DNA of 64,000 nucleotides from Paenibacillus antibioticophila (GTDB lineage Bacteria; Bacillota; Bacilli; Paenibacillales; Paenibacillaceae). The stretch lies in NCBI RefSeq assembly GCF_000455265.1, contig NZ_HG005139.1:2573480-2637479 (forward strand), read 5' to 3'. The position numbers and the translations under genes were made by a program. Numbering within the stretch: position 1 is the first letter of the stretch; each line of letters opens with the position of its first letter. Shown piece by piece: positions 16,045 to 26,238 of this stretch. A model generated the notes under the pieces. The model did not search any database. It worked only from the letters and a program-made list of their open reading frames with translations, and had not been told where the DNA came from.

Positions 16045-17172
16045 CTATTCCAGAAAGTCCTTCAGCCGTTTGCTCCGGCTCGGATGGCGCAGCTTCCGAA
16101 GGGCCTTCGCCTCGATTTGGCGTATACGCTCGCGGGTGACGCCAAACACTTTGCCGACTTCTTCCAGCGTTCTGGTACGTCCATCGTCCAGTCCGAAGCG
16201 CAGTCGAAGCACATTCTCTTCACGCTCGGTCAGCGTATCCAAGACATCTTCGAGCTGTTCCTTGAGAAGCTCATACGCCGCTGCATCGGCAGGGGCCAGC
16301 GCTTCCTGGTCTTCGATGAAATCACCCAGATGGGAGTCATCTTCTTCACCAATCGGCGTTTCCAGCGAGACCGGCTCTTGGGCAATTTTCATGATTTCTC
16401 GTACTTTCTCAACGCTTAATTCCATCTCGGCTGCGATCTCCTCAGGCGCAGGCTCACGCCCAAGCTCCTGCAGCAATTGACGGGAGACCCGAATCAGCTT
16501 ATTAATGGTCTCCACCATATGCACAGGAATCCGAATCGTTCTTGCCTGGTCGGCAATCGCGCGGGTAATCGCCTGGCGAATCCACCAAGTGGCATAAGTA
16601 CTGAACTTGAAGCCTTTCTTGTGGTCAAATTTCTCAACCGCTTTGATCAGGCCCATATTGCCTTCCTGAATCAGATCAAGGAACAGCATGCCGCGTCCTA
16701 CATAACGCTTGGCGATGCTTACAACCAGCCGCAGATTCGCTTCGGCCAGACGGCGCTTCGCTTCTTCGTCGCCACTCTCGATCCGTTTGGCAAGCTCCAT
16801 CTCGTCATCACCGGATAACAAGGGAACTCTTCCGATTTCCTTCAAATACATACGGACCGGATCATTAATTTTGATCCCGGGAGGAAGTGTCAAGTCATCG
16901 TCGAAGCCGAATTCCCCGTGCTCTCCATGCTCATCATCATTGCGGCGAGTCGTAAGCTCTTCATCGCTGTCACCGGTAATATCAATGCCAAGATCAGCTA
17001 ACTGCTCATAGAACTCGTCCATCTGTTCAGGATCCTGCTCAAATGGCGACAGCTTCTCCATAATTTCTTTATAAGTCAAAGAAGATCTCTTCTTGCCCTG
17101 CTCAATCAGACGATCCTTGACCTGTTCCAGTGTTAATTCGGTTTCTAGTTCAGTATGTTGTTCATTCGTCAT
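16045..17172 (-). CDS. sigA: Primary sigma factor SigA/RpoD
   Basis: At 375 residues this is the usual length for Gram-positive SigA. After an acidic N-terminal region 1.1 (residues ~1-95) come region 1.2/2.1 ([16 protein letters not shown]), region 2.2 ([20 protein letters not shown]) and region 2.3-2.4 ([19 protein letters not shown]). Region 3 ([17 protein letters not shown]) and region 4.2 with its helix-turn-helix follow ([19 protein letters not shown], then [12 protein letters not shown]). It directs RNA polymerase to housekeeping promoters. ATG at 17172 lies behind GGAGGGAGCC. It follows dnaG by 42 bp in the conserved dnaG-sigA order. Confidence 0.98.
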   Translation of the reverse strand: MTNEQHTELETELTLEQVKDRLIEQGKKRSSLTYKEIMEKLSPFEQDPEQMDEFYEQLADLGIDITGDSDEELTTRRNDDEHGEHGEFGFDDDLTLPPGIKINDPVRMYLKEIGRVPLLSGDDEMELAKRIESGDEEAKRRLAEANLRLVVSIAKRYVGRGMLFLDLIQEGNMGLIKAVEKFDHKKGFKFSTYATWWIRQAITRAIADQARTIRIPVHMVETINKLIRVSRQLLQELGREPAPEEIAAEMELSVEKVREIMKIAQEPVSLETPIGEEDDSHLGDFIEDQEALAPADAAAYELLKEQLEDVLDTLTEREENVLRLRFGLDDGRTRTLEEVGKVFGVTRERIRQIEAKALRKLRHPSRSKRLKDFLE

Positions 17173-17214
17173 TTCTGGCTCCCTCCTCCCTAGAAACTAA
17201 CCACGGTTCAACGT

Positions 17215-19038
17215 CTATTGTCTCTCTAGGGCAATAATCTCACTGGCTATTTGTGCTGCACGCAAAAAATCCCCGGCTTTTTCAGCCGATACCATTTCTT
17301 CTTTCTTTCGTCTGATTTGCTTCATCTGAGGCACCTTCTTGACTTCCCGGATACAGTCGTCAAGTTCCTGGGTGCTCCATTCTGCAGGAAGCTCCATCAT
17401 GGCGATTCCAATGACGGATTGCTCAAGCCGTTCATCCTGCAACGAAGCAATAAAGCGGCTTGCATCCGGCGGTTTGCCTTGTGCATAGTATGCGTATAGA
17501 TAAGCAGCAATGGCTGCATGATCTTCGAGGTTAAATTGGTCTCCAAGCGAGTCACCCACATAACGGGCTACCTCATCATCCTGGAGCATAAATGCAAGAA
17601 GCCGGCGTTCGGCAACATGATAAGCAGGCAACAGCTCCGGCATGGAAGCCTGCCCCGTTTTATGCCTACCATTATTCCACCTTTTGCCCTTATTATCCCC
17701 TGCATAGTTGTTTTTTTGCATGGATTGGCGCTTCTCATTGCATTCCTGCTTCAGGCTTTCGAAGGAAACCTGCAGCTCAGCCGACAACTCCTTCAAGTAA
17801 ATCTCTCGTTCGGTTGGTGACGATAAGGGAGCAATTACTTCCATCGCATCCTTGATGTAGGCAACCTTTCCGTCTTCTTCTAGCAGTATATGGTTTTTTC
17901 TCAAATATATAAGCTTGAATTTTACAGATGAAACAGCTCCATCCAAAATTTGACGATGAAACCGCTCTGCTCCGTATTTCCGAATAAAGTCGTCCGGATC
18001 GAGCCCTTCGCTCAGCATTGCAATTCTTACCTGAAATCCCGCGTCTTCCAAAATCGGTATGCTCTTCAACGCAGCAGCCTGTCCGGCTTGATCTCCGTCA
18101 TAGCAGACAATGACCTCATCGGCCAATCCCCGCATCATGGCGGCATGGCTCTCGGTCAGCGCCGTGCCCATTGTCGCTACTCCGTTATGCACTCCAGCTT
18201 CCCAGGCACTAATCACATCTCCATAGCCCTCAAATAATACAAATTGACGTGATTTTCGTATCTCGCCCTTGGCCATATGAAGATTGTATAAAGTCCGGCT
18301 CTTGCTGAACAGCTTGCTCTCGGAGGAATTCAGATATTTCGGCTGACCCTCTCCCAGAACTCGTCCTGCAAAAGCAATCACTTTGCCGCTTCGATTATGG
18401 AGCGGAAACATGACCCGATCTCGGAATCGATCGACGTAGCCGCTGCCGTCCTGTTTGGACGACAAAAGTCCGCCCTTCTCCATGACATCAAGATTAAAAG
18501 AACGCTTCTCCAAAAATTGAACAAGCGTATCCCAACGTGCAGGCGCATAGCCGATTTGGAACGTGTCAATCGCCTTTTCGCTGAATCCTCTTGACTTTAA
18601 ATAGTCCATTGCAGACTTTCCATACTCCGTATTCTTCAGCAGGAAATGATACAGCTTCGCTGTCCATTCGTGCGCTTGCAGTTGCTGCTCCAGCTCCAGA
18701 TTTCGCGGAGAATCTCCGGCAGAACCGCCCGTTCCGGCCTCATAGGGAATATGAGCTTCATCCGCCATCAGCCGAACGGCTTCCGGGAATGTCAACCCTT
18801 CGAGCTCCATCCGGAATTTGATCGCATTACCGCCCTTGCCGCACCCGTAGCAGTGAAAAATCTGCCTGTCAGGCGTAACAGTAAATGAAGGCGTCTTCTC
18901 CGAGTGAAACGGACAAAGCCCCTTCATATACTTGCCTTGCTTTGTTAAATGAACGTGCTTGCTGACCGTATCGACAATATCATGCTGCCGCAGGACGGCC
19001 TCGATGACTTCCTCAGGAATGCCTCGCCCGGTATTCAT
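17215..19038 (-). CDS. dnaG: DNA primase DnaG
   Basis: The 607-residue protein has the N-terminal CHC2 zinc-binding domain (LCPFHSEKTPSF ... FHCYGCGKGGNA; Cys42, His45, Cys63, Cys66). The RNA polymerase domain follows with TOPRIM motifs VLFEGYGDVI and CYDGDQAGQAA. A DnaB-binding C-terminal region (HVAERRLLAFML...) ends the protein. It makes RNA primers at the replication fork. ATG at 19038 (MNTGRGIPEEVIEAVLRQHD) fits the family N-terminus. It is co-oriented with yqxD upstream and sigA downstream. Confidence 0.97.
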   Translation of the reverse strand: MNTGRGIPEEVIEAVLRQHDIVDTVSKHVHLTKQGKYMKGLCPFHSEKTPSFTVTPDRQIFHCYGCGKGGNAIKFRMELEGLTFPEAVRLMADEAHIPYEAGTGGSAGDSPRNLELEQQLQAHEWTAKLYHFLLKNTEYGKSAMDYLKSRGFSEKAIDTFQIGYAPARWDTLVQFLEKRSFNLDVMEKGGLLSSKQDGSGYVDRFRDRVMFPLHNRSGKVIAFAGRVLGEGQPKYLNSSESKLFSKSRTLYNLHMAKGEIRKSRQFVLFEGYGDVISAWEAGVHNGVATMGTALTESHAAMMRGLADEVIVCYDGDQAGQAAALKSIPILEDAGFQVRIAMLSEGLDPDDFIRKYGAERFHRQILDGAVSSVKFKLIYLRKNHILLEEDGKVAYIKDAMEVIAPLSSPTEREIYLKELSAELQVSFESLKQECNEKRQSMQKNNYAGDNKGKRWNNGRHKTGQASMPELLPAYHVAERRLLAFMLQDDEVARYVGDSLGDQFNLEDHAAIAAYLYAYYAQGKPPDASRFIASLQDERLEQSVIGIAMMELPAEWSTQELDDCIREVKKVPQMKQIRRKKEEMVSAEKAGDFLRAAQIASEIIALERQ

Positions 19039-19082
19039 CTAACCACCTTCATCTTTCATAAAACACATTTAATTATAATTCG

Positions 19083-19544
19083 CTAAAATTGTACATTCTC
19101 CTGCAAATCCCGCAAAAGATTTATCAGGCTCGATCGAAAGTGCTGCCGATCTTCTTCAGAAAAGGGGCGCGGACCCCTGGAATGCTTGCCCGACCGTCTT
19201 GCCTTGGCCTGGGCATGTCTTCGTTCCAGCAAGTAATCGATATTCCCCGGGTGAAATATATCGCCCCGGGGAGACAGTGCCTGGCAAGCCTTGGCTAGCA
19301 CAAGTGCGGCCAGACCGTAATCCTGGGTCACCACAACATCGCCGCGCCGGATATGATTGACGATATAAAGATCGGCGCTTTGCTGACTGCGGTCAACCTG
19401 AACGACCTCTACACCGGATGCCTCCTTCAGAACATGGTCGAAGGACGACACCATCAGTACGGAAATGCCGAACTGGCTGGCAATCTCAATAATTTCGGCT
19501 TTGACAGGACAAGAGTCCCCGTCAACAACAATTCTCGAAGACAT
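19083..19544 (-). CDS. yqxD: UPF0178 family protein (YaiI/YqxD)
   Basis: ATG at 19544 (MSSRIVVDGDSCPVK) is chosen over an upstream ATG because AAGGGGG lies eight bases before it. The 153-residue product shows the family motifs: VVDGDSCPVKAEI, DLYIVNHIRRGDVVVTQDYGLAALVLAK and FHPGNIDYLLERRH. The acidic pocket is PIN/NYN-like, which suggests a nucleic-acid-related hydrolase, but this is unproven. It lies between glyS and dnaG, as yqxD does before dnaG in B. subtilis. Confidence 0.9.
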   Translation of the reverse strand: MSSRIVVDGDSCPVKAEIIEIASQFGISVLMVSSFDHVLKEASGVEVVQVDRSQQSADLYIVNHIRRGDVVVTQDYGLAALVLAKACQALSPRGDIFHPGNIDYLLERRHAQAKARRSGKHSRGPRPFSEEDRQHFRSSLINLLRDLQENVQF

Positions 19545-19577
19545 GCGGGGACCCCCTTTCATTTAGTCGTGTGCTTA

Positions 19578-21653
19578 TTATGCCCAAACAAGCTTGCCAA
19601 AGTCGGCAAATTGCTTCAATTCCTGGTCAATAGCCGAGAGCAGCGCCAGCCGATTCATCCGGATTTGCTCATCCTCGGTCATCACCATAACGCCGTCAAA
19701 GAAAGCATTAATCGCTTCCTGCAAGGAAGAAAGCGAGGTCAATGCCCCCGAAGCATCCTTGCCCTCAAGCTGGCGGCGGAACTCAGGTGTGATCTCCGTC
19801 AACTTCTGATAAAGCTTGGCTTCCGCAGGATCATGGAGCAGGTCAGAGCGCACCTTAACAGCGGAAGCTTTGGAGGCAAGGTTGCTTACACGTCCAAAGG
19901 CTTCGCAAACGGTCTTGAACTCCGGACGTTCAACAGCTTCCATCAATCCGTTGCCCCGGGATACGACAGAGACGACGTCATCATAGCCCGCCCCCATCAC
20001 AGCATCCACCACATCATAACGGCAGTGATCGGAAAGGGTCTTTCTTACGCGCAAGCCGAAGAACTCCAGCAGATCCTTCATCATTTCTTCCTTGCTCCGC
20101 TTCAGCTCATGGAAATGGGCATGAGTCTCAATCGCAAGCTCGAACAGTTGGGATAACTGAACCTCCAACTGATGCTCCAGAATAATCTGAACAATGCCTG
20201 CAGCTTGACGGCGCAATCCGTAAGGATCCTGTGAGCCTGTCGGGATAATCCCTATGGAGAAGCAGCCTGCAATTGTGTCCAGCTTATCGGCAATGCTGAC
20301 AATGGATCCGACTTGCGAAGCCGGAACATCATCTCCGGCAAAGCGGGGCTGATAATGCTCAAAGATTCCCCTGGCAACAGCATCAGACTCCCCGGCTTTG
20401 CGAGCATAGTCTTCCCCCATCACTCCTTGAAGTTCCGGGAATTCATAGACCATTTGGGTAACCAGGTCGAACTTGCAAATTTCAGCCGTACGACTCACGG
20501 CTTCTACAGTGCCGCTGTCAGCGCCGAGCAATGCGGTCAGCTTCTCGCTGTTGCGGCGGATCCTGCGCACCTTGTCTCCTACCGTGCCCAGCTCCTCATG
20601 GAATACGATGCTCTCCAGCTTGGACAAGGCATCCTTGATCGCCAGCTTTTGATCCTCTTCATAGAAGAATTTCGCATCGGACAGCCGTGCGCGAAGAACC
20701 TTCTCATTCCCGCGGGCGATAAGGTCGAGGGAACGGTTGTCTCCGTTGCGGACGGTAACGAAGAAGGGCAGCAGCGCTCCATCTGCATTCAATACCGGGA
20801 AGTAGCGCTGATGCTCGCGCATGGAGGTGATCAGCACCTCCTGCGGAATATTCAGGAACGATTCCTCGAACTTCCCGAACAGGACGGTCGGTGTTTCCAC
20901 CAGGAACAGAACTTCCTCCAGCAAATCTTCCTTTACAGCGATATTCCAGCTTTGCTCTTTGGCAAGGTCTGCAATTTGCGAAGTAATCATTGCCTCCCGC
21001 TCTTGGATGTCAGCAATCACATGCTGGGCGCGAAGCGCCTCCACATATTCGCCAGGGGATGCAATGACGGTATCCTGACCAAGGAAACGGTGCCCGCGAG
21101 TGACATTCCCGGATTTGACTCCCGCAATTTCCAGATCAATAATCTCGCTGCCGAACAAAGCAACCATCCAGCGGATCGGACGCACAAACTTGAAGTCATA
21201 GCTGCCCCAACGCATATTTTTAGGGAAATTCATGGCATGCAGTATACCTAATAAGCCTTCAGACAGCAAGGACTTCGTCTCAACACCTTCACGGCTCTTG
21301 CTGACATAAATGTATTCGGTTCCCGACAATTCGCGGAAGGTGAATTGATCCGGATCCACACCCTGACTTCGGGCAAATCCAAGAGCAGCCTTGCTCCAGT
21401 TGCCGCTCTCATCCAATGCGATTTTACGGGAAGGCCCCTTCACTTCTTCATGAACGTCCTCCTGCTTCTCGGCTACGCCCTTTACCAATACCGCAAGACG
21501 GCGCGGCGTCGCATAGCTGTCAATGCTGTCATAGGAAATGACCGAATCTCCCAGCCACTTGCTCGTGCGTTCCTTTAATTGCTCCATAGCTGCACGGATA
21601 AAGCGCGCAGGCATTTCTTCGAGTCCAATCTCAAACAATAAATCCTTAGCCAT
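19578..21653 (-). CDS. glyS: Glycine-tRNA ligase beta subunit
   Basis: This 691-residue protein is full length for bacterial GlyS: N-terminal [18 protein letters not shown], the B3/4-like body with [11 protein letters not shown], the HD-domain-like region, and a C-terminal DALR-like anticodon-binding region ([21 protein letters not shown]). It forms the alpha2beta2 glycyl-tRNA synthetase with GlyQ. ATG at 21653 lies inside the end of glyQ (8-bp overlap), so synthesis is coupled. It is controlled by the T-box leader upstream of glyQ. Confidence 0.97.
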   Translation of the reverse strand: MAKDLLFEIGLEEMPARFIRAAMEQLKERTSKWLGDSVISYDSIDSYATPRRLAVLVKGVAEKQEDVHEEVKGPSRKIALDESGNWSKAALGFARSQGVDPDQFTFRELSGTEYIYVSKSREGVETKSLLSEGLLGILHAMNFPKNMRWGSYDFKFVRPIRWMVALFGSEIIDLEIAGVKSGNVTRGHRFLGQDTVIASPGEYVEALRAQHVIADIQEREAMITSQIADLAKEQSWNIAVKEDLLEEVLFLVETPTVLFGKFEESFLNIPQEVLITSMREHQRYFPVLNADGALLPFFVTVRNGDNRSLDLIARGNEKVLRARLSDAKFFYEEDQKLAIKDALSKLESIVFHEELGTVGDKVRRIRRNSEKLTALLGADSGTVEAVSRTAEICKFDLVTQMVYEFPELQGVMGEDYARKAGESDAVARGIFEHYQPRFAGDDVPASQVGSIVSIADKLDTIAGCFSIGIIPTGSQDPYGLRRQAAGIVQIILEHQLEVQLSQLFELAIETHAHFHELKRSKEEMMKDLLEFFGLRVRKTLSDHCRYDVVDAVMGAGYDDVVSVVSRGNGLMEAVERPEFKTVCEAFGRVSNLASKASAVKVRSDLLHDPAEAKLYQKLTEITPEFRRQLEGKDASGALTSLSSLQEAINAFFDGVMVMTEDEQIRMNRLALLSAIDQELKQFADFGKLVWA

Positions 21654-22533
21654 GGATTTCGCCTCCTTTGTTCAGCATCGGGAATCCAAGCTTTTCGCGC
21701 TCCTCCAGATACGTAGCCGCTACTTGACGGGCAAGGTTCCGGACTCTTGTAATATAACCGGTGCGTTCAGTCACACTGATAGCCCCCCGGGCATCAAGCA
21801 GATTGAAGGTGTGCGAGCATTTCAGCACATAATCATATGCCGGGTATACCAGGTGCTCGGCCATTGCTTTCGCCGCTTCCTGCTCATACATGTTAAATAA
21901 CGTGAATAGCATCTTTACATCGGAAAGCTCAAATGTGTACTTGGAATGCTCAAACTCGGCTTGATGGAATACATCGCCATAGCTTGTTCCATCCACCCAC
22001 TCCAGATGGAATACATTCTCCTTGTCCTGGATGTAAGAAGCCAGCCGCTCCATACCATAGGTAATTTCCACGGCTACCGGATTCGTCTCGATTCCTCCAA
22101 CTTGCTGGAAATAAGTGAACTGTGTAATCTCCATACCATCCAGCCATACTTCCCAGCCGAGTCCCCAGGCGCCAAGTCCCGGATGCTCCCAGTTATCTTC
22201 GACGAACCGGATATCATGCTCCAGCGGGTTAATGCCAAGTCGCTTCAAGCTCTCCAGATAGATTTCCTGGATGTTGTCCGGCGAAGGCTTCAGAATAACC
22301 TGGAACTGATGATGCTGGTACAGCCGGTTCGGGTTCTCGCCGTACCGTCCGTCCGCCGGACGGCGGGAAGGCTCCACATAAGCTACATTCCACGGCTCCG
22401 GTCCGATGGAGCGCAGGAATGTCATCGGGTTCAGCGTCCCTGCACCCTTCTCCACATCATAGGGCTGGACGACGATGCAATTTTGCTCGGCCCAGAACTG
22501 CTGCAGGGTCAAAATCATTTGTTGAAAATTCAT
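21646..22533 (-). CDS. glyQ: Glycine-tRNA ligase alpha subunit
   Basis: The 295-residue catalytic subunit shows the GlyQ signatures [51 protein letters not shown] and [19 protein letters not shown] at 22533 lies behind GGAGATGAGG. It heads the glyQS operon, about 60 bases after a T-box terminator, so expression should rise when uncharged tRNA-Gly accumulates. Confidence 0.98.
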   Translation of the reverse strand: MNFQQMILTLQQFWAEQNCIVVQPYDVEKGAGTLNPMTFLRSIGPEPWNVAYVEPSRRPADGRYGENPNRLYQHHQFQVILKPSPDNIQEIYLESLKRLGINPLEHDIRFVEDNWEHPGLGAWGLGWEVWLDGMEITQFTYFQQVGGIETNPVAVEITYGMERLASYIQDKENVFHLEWVDGTSYGDVFHQAEFEHSKYTFELSDVKMLFTLFNMYEQEAAKAMAEHLVYPAYDYVLKCSHTFNLLDARGAISVTERTGYITRVRNLARQVAATYLEEREKLGFPMLNKGGEIHG

Positions 22534-22596
22534 TGAACCTCATCTCCTTGTTTGCTGAATAAATGAGAGTCCGCAACATTCGCGGGCGGTGAGGCG

Positions 22597-22870
22597 CAAA
22601 AAAGCTCTCGCCGCCCACGTCTGTTGTCAGACGTAGGGACGAGAGCTATTGTCCCGCGGTTCCACCCTACTTGATCTGCCTGACAGCTAACTTGCATGCC
22701 GCTCACGAACAGATCCGCTTTTCACGTACCATTCCCATCCTCCCGGGCCGCCGCTTCATGAGTTCCTCCGGCCGGGCTTCCACTACCCCCGACTCGCTGT
22801 TCCTGCCGCTTCGAAACATCATTACTTTTCCCGATCAACGCATGGGTCTCCAGAAAGGAGAAATTCTTAT
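22597..22870 (-). promoter_or_regulatory. T-box leader of glyQS
   Basis: On the minus strand the T-box consensus AGGGTGGAACCGCGGGA occupies 22651-22668. It is followed by a strong terminator, GCTCTCGTCCCTACGTC pairing with GACGTGGGCGGCGAGAGC and then TTTTTT (22597-22645). Upstream is a long structured Stem I region starting near 22870; AGTA, as found in specifier loops, and a GGC that could be the glycine specifier (GCGGCAGG) are visible there. Uncharged tRNA-Gly should stabilise the antiterminator and allow glyQS transcription. The 5' boundary is approximate. Confidence 0.92.
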
Positions 22871-22897
22871 TTATAATATCCGATTTCACATGCCGCG

Positions 22898-23647
22898 TCA
22901 AATCTCGTATTTATCAAGCTGATCCAGAAAGCTGCGCGACTTCAGCTTAAGTCCAAGCTGCATATCCATGAAATCCCGCATGATCCTCTTGAGCTCCGCC
23001 GTTGTCTCATCCTTAACTTCAACATTGCCCAGCCTGCGCATATCCATACGTTCAAAATAATGGAGCAGCTTATAGGTGCCTGCAGACACCTTTTGAGCAG
23101 CCGGATCGTGATGTCCGCAAGAAGGACAGAGCGAACCTCCCAGCCGGGGACTTATTTTATAAGTATCCGCCGTGCGTCCGCAGGATACGCAATTTGAGAT
23201 GACGGGTCCATAGCCGGCGGCCTGCAAAATTTTCATCTCATATAGTGCGATGACAACCTCGGGGTCCTTTTTCGAAGCCAGCGATTCAAGACAAGCCTTT
23301 AGCTGTGTGTACCAGAAGCTGCCCACCTCTTCATCCTGCAAGGTCCGATCCAGCAATTCGCAAGCATAGGAGGCATAGGCCGCTAAAAAAAGATCCTCAC
23401 GTAAAGAAAAGTGAGATTCAATAATCTCACCTGAATTCAATGTGCCCAGACCGTGGTTGGGACGGTAAAATGCAAACTCCCCGAGCGTAAAAGGCTGCGT
23501 TATTGCCGCATGACGGCTCTTGACCTTTTTTGCTCCCCGCACCAACACTCCGATTTTACCGTTGCCTTCTGTGCACAGCGTGATGATCTTGTTCCCCTCG
23601 CCGTAGTCCATGCTGCGGATGACAATGCCTTCCACCCTGTATAGCAT
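22898..23647 (-). CDS. recO: DNA repair protein RecO
   Basis: ATG at 23647 (MLYRVEGIVIRSMDYGEGNK) is preferred to a longer upstream frame because GGGGGAAGAGAC lies just before it and the family begins here. The 249-residue product has the N-terminal OB fold (VLVRGAKKVKSRHAAITQPFT), a helical body and a four-cysteine zinc site (NCVSCGRT ... LCPSCGHH). RecO loads RecA with RecR in gap repair. It follows yqzL closely, in the era-yqzL-recO order of B. subtilis. Confidence 0.95.
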   Translation of the reverse strand: MLYRVEGIVIRSMDYGEGNKIITLCTEGNGKIGVLVRGAKKVKSRHAAITQPFTLGEFAFYRPNHGLGTLNSGEIIESHFSLREDLFLAAYASYACELLDRTLQDEEVGSFWYTQLKACLESLASKKDPEVVIALYEMKILQAAGYGPVISNCVSCGRTADTYKISPRLGGSLCPSCGHHDPAAQKVSAGTYKLLHYFERMDMRRLGNVEVKDETTAELKRIMRDFMDMQLGLKLKSRSFLDQLDKYEI

Positions 23648-23673
23648 GTCTCTTCCCCCATGTGTGAACCTTG

Positions 23674-23820
23674 TTATATTTCCTGTTGTTCCTCCGGAAC
23701 AACCCATTCCTCTGCGGCTTCAGTCATCTCGTCCTCTGGATTGCCAACAGCTTCTTTATAGAGCATGTAAGCATCGACATCTCCAGTCATTGAAAAATAC
23801 TTCCACGAAAAATCTCGCAT
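23674..23820 (-). CDS. yqzL: YqzL family small protein
   Basis: A 48-residue frame, ATG at 23820 to TAA at 23674, begins MRDFSWKYFSMTGDVDAYML and continues with an acidic tail rich in Glu (VVPEEQQEI). The FxWxxFSxTGxVDxYxLxKE pattern is that of YqzL, the small gene between era and recO in Bacillus. A GGGAAGGG site lies upstream of the ATG. The function is unknown. The call rests on motif, length and conserved position. Confidence 0.88.
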   Translation of the reverse strand: MRDFSWKYFSMTGDVDAYMLYKEAVGNPEDEMTEAAEEWVVPEEQQEI

Positions 23821-23864
23821 TCGTATTCACCCTTCCCTTCGAAATGACGCCTTTTAAAAGGAGT

Positions 23865-23893
23865 GTTCAAAAAGTGATAACTTTTGAACTACC
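23865..23893. repeat. Small dispersed hairpin repeat (TTTTGAACTACC type)
   Basis: GTTCAAAA-AGTGATAAC-TTTTGAAC is an 8-bp inverted repeat followed by TACC. A related copy lies at 46932-46964. Both are in intergenic gaps of the same gene block, here between era and yqzL. Confidence 0.5.
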
Positions 23894-23957
23894 ACGTTCA
23901 AAGGATAGGATGCTCGGGTAAACACGAACTAATGTGATACAAATCCTCCCAATCCGC

Positions 23958-24860
23958 CTACATGTCGCGATGGAAGCCCAAATCCTTCAAAATCCGTTCC
24001 TGGTTCCGCCAGTCCTTCTTCACTTTCACCCATAGCTCCAGGAAGGTTTTGGAGCCCAGCAGATTCTCAATATCTTGTCTCGCCAGCTTGCCGACTTCCT
24101 TCAGCAAAGCTCCTTGCTTTCCGATGATAATTCCCTTCTGAGAGTCTCTCTCCACAAAGATGATAGCCGATATATAGACGACCCCATTCTCCTCTACCCG
24201 CATATCTTCAATAGTTACGGCAATGGAGTGCGGCACTTCCTCCCGGGTCAGATGAAGAATTTTCTCCCGGATCAGCTCTGCGCATACAAACTGCTCCGGA
24301 TGGTCGGTCACCTGATCCTCTGGGTAGTACTGCGGGCCTTCCGGCAAATACTTGCCGATCTGCTCGATCAATGTATTCACATTGCTTCCAAGCATCGCGG
24401 AGATCGGTACGATTTCTGCAAAATCATACAGCTTCCGGTACTCCTCGATGATCGGGAGCAATTCCTCCGGCTGAATCCGGTCGATCTTGTTCAATACGAG
24501 GATAACAGGGGTTCGCACATCCTTGAGACGTTCAATAATAAAACGATCTCCGCCTCCCAGCCCTTCCGCAGTATCAACGAGGAACAGAACCGCCTCTACC
24601 TCCCCAAGGGTGTTCAGAGCTGTCGTGTTCATATAATCGCCGAGCTTGGACTGCCGCTTGTGGATGCCGGGCGTATCCAGAAAAACCACTTGCATCTCTT
24701 CAGATGTGTAGACCCCATGAATTTTATTACGGGTTGTCTGAGGCTTATCGGACATGATTGCAATCTTTTGGCCGATGATATGATTCATCAACGTAGATTT
24801 TCCGACATTCGGCCGTCCAACGATGGCGACGAAGCCTGATTTGAATTTGGATTTTGCCAT
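23958..24860 (-). CDS. era: GTPase Era
   Basis: The 300-residue protein has G1 GRPNVGKS (15-22), G3 DTPG (62-65) and G4 NKID (124-127). The C-terminal KH domain carries [15 protein letters not shown] and ends with [13 protein letters not shown]. Era binds the 3' end of 16S rRNA and helps 30S assembly. ATG at 24860. It lies downstream of cdd and upstream of yqzL-recO in the standard order. Confidence 0.97.
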   Translation of the reverse strand: MAKSKFKSGFVAIVGRPNVGKSTLMNHIIGQKIAIMSDKPQTTRNKIHGVYTSEEMQVVFLDTPGIHKRQSKLGDYMNTTALNTLGEVEAVLFLVDTAEGLGGGDRFIIERLKDVRTPVILVLNKIDRIQPEELLPIIEEYRKLYDFAEIVPISAMLGSNVNTLIEQIGKYLPEGPQYYPEDQVTDHPEQFVCAELIREKILHLTREEVPHSIAVTIEDMRVEENGVVYISAIIFVERDSQKGIIIGKQGALLKEVGKLARQDIENLLGSKTFLELWVKVKKDWRNQERILKDLGFHRDM

Positions 24861-24921
24861 GTAGTGAAAGTTCCTTTCGCATGTTTATGCTATATTTTCA
24901 TAACCGTTGGGAATCCTTGCA

Positions 24922-25335
24922 TTATTCCTGCTGTTCCTGCAGATTCACAGAGCTAAAATAGTACGGCAGCAGTTCCCCTACCGTAGTTTCTTTGACATCA
25001 CCCTTCAGGTTGCCAAGCACAACCGGCATTTCCGGACCGCATAGCTCCAGAAGCACCTGCCGGCAAACCCCGCACGGAGAGATCGGTCCCTCGGTATCGC
25101 CAACAATTGCGATGGCCTGAAAGGATCCCGGCTTCAAGCCGTCAGCAACCGCGCGAAATACGGCCGTCCGCTCCGCACAATTGGTTGGTCCATAGGCGGC
25201 ATTTTCAATGTTACAGCCATGGTGGACCTTTCCCGACTGATCCAGCAGTGCGGCCCCAACGCCAAACCCTGAGTAAGGGATATATGCTTTCTTCCTTGCC
25301 TCAACTGCTTCTTGAAGCAGTGCTTTGTAATCCAT
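24922..25335 (-). CDS. cdd: Cytidine deaminase
   Basis: A tetrameric-type cytidine deaminase of 137 residues. The zinc ligands and catalytic glutamate are in TNCAERTA (Cys53, Glu55) and SPCGVCRQVL (Cys88, Cys91); the substrate loop is YSGFGVGAAL. It converts cytidine or deoxycytidine to uridine forms in pyrimidine salvage. It lies between dgkA and era, as in B. subtilis. Confidence 0.97.
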   Translation of the reverse strand: MDYKALLQEAVEARKKAYIPYSGFGVGAALLDQSGKVHHGCNIENAAYGPTNCAERTAVFRAVADGLKPGSFQAIAIVGDTEGPISPCGVCRQVLLELCGPEMPVVLGNLKGDVKETTVGELLPYYFSSVNLQEQQE

Positions 25336-25369
25336 TCTATCAGCTCCCCATTCTAAATGAACCGCTGTG

Positions 25370-25741
25370 CTACAGTCCCAGCAATGTCATCACAGGCTTC
25401 CAGAACACTAAAAGTCCGATGAAGACGGCAAAAGCCGCGGCGATCAGCACAGCTCCGGAAGAAGCATCCTTGGCTTTCTTCGCCAATTCGTGCCACTCCG
25501 GTGCTGCCAGATCCACTGCAGCTTCGATCGCAGTATTGATAACTTCGGTTGCAAGAACCAACGCAATGGTCAACAGCAGCAGCGCCATATCTCTTGCGGG
25601 CAAACGCAGCAACAGTGCGGCAGTCACCACGACAATTCCGGCAACAACATGAATTTTCATATTACGCTCATGCATCACGGTTTCTCTGATGCCAGACCAC
25701 GCATCCTGAAACACTCTGCTCCAACTGCGGCGGGGCTTCAT
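25370..25741 (-). CDS. dgkA: Diacylglycerol/undecaprenol kinase DgkA
   Basis: The 123-residue protein has an amphipathic N-terminus (SWSRVFQDAWSGIRETVMHE, NMKIH) and three membrane helices. The family motif is ATEVINTAIEAAVDLA, with the catalytic glutamate region. Gram-positive DgkA phosphorylates undecaprenol to recycle the cell-wall lipid carrier. Its ATG overlaps the ybeY stop by one base (TAATG). Confidence 0.94.
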   Translation of the reverse strand: MKPRRSWSRVFQDAWSGIRETVMHERNMKIHVVAGIVVVTAALLLRLPARDMALLLLTIALVLATEVINTAIEAAVDLAAPEWHELAKKAKDASSGAVLIAAAFAVFIGLLVFWKPVMTLLGL

Positions 25742-26238
25742 TACCGAACCAATCCTACTTGGGCAAGGACCGTTTCCTGTTTTCCCATCATGACCTGTTC
25801 GCTGGCGGTATCTTGATGATCATAGCCTAGCAGATGCAGGAATCCATGGACAAACAGGAATCCCAGCTCACGCTCCAGAGAGTGACCGTAGTCTTCACTC
25901 TGTGCCTTCGCCCGCTCGACGGAAATGATGATGTCGCCGAGCACGTCGGTCAGCTCGTCCAGCTCTTCACCTTCTTCAAGCTCGTACACGATATCCATTT
26001 CCTCATCAAGCGATTCGTTCATGGCAAAGGATAACACATCGGTAGGTCGGTCGATGCCGCGATACTCCTTGTTCAACTCGTGAATAGCCACATCATCCAC
26101 AAAAGTCAGGTCAACCTCTCCTTCGACAATGCCCTCCATCTCGGCGGCCGCTTGAAGCAGCTTGTCCAATAGCTCGATCAGACTATCCTCTACCGCCATT
26201 TTGTCTTGATCATTGTTCCAAGCCAGTGTTAGGCTCAT
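25741..26238 (-). CDS. ybeY: rRNA maturation endoribonuclease YbeY
   Basis: The 165-residue protein ends with the metal-binding motif HGFLHLLGYDH (His131, His135, His141), preceded by TDVLSFAMNES and GDIIIS. YbeY is needed for 16S rRNA 3'-end maturation and ribosome quality control. ATG at 26238 lies within the pgpH end (29-bp overlap), behind GGGGAG. Confidence 0.95.
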   Translation of the reverse strand: MSLTLAWNNDQDKMAVEDSLIELLDKLLQAAAEMEGIVEGEVDLTFVDDVAIHELNKEYRGIDRPTDVLSFAMNESLDEEMDIVYELEEGEELDELTDVLGDIIISVERAKAQSEDYGHSLERELGFLFVHGFLHLLGYDHQDTASEQVMMGKQETVLAQVGLVR

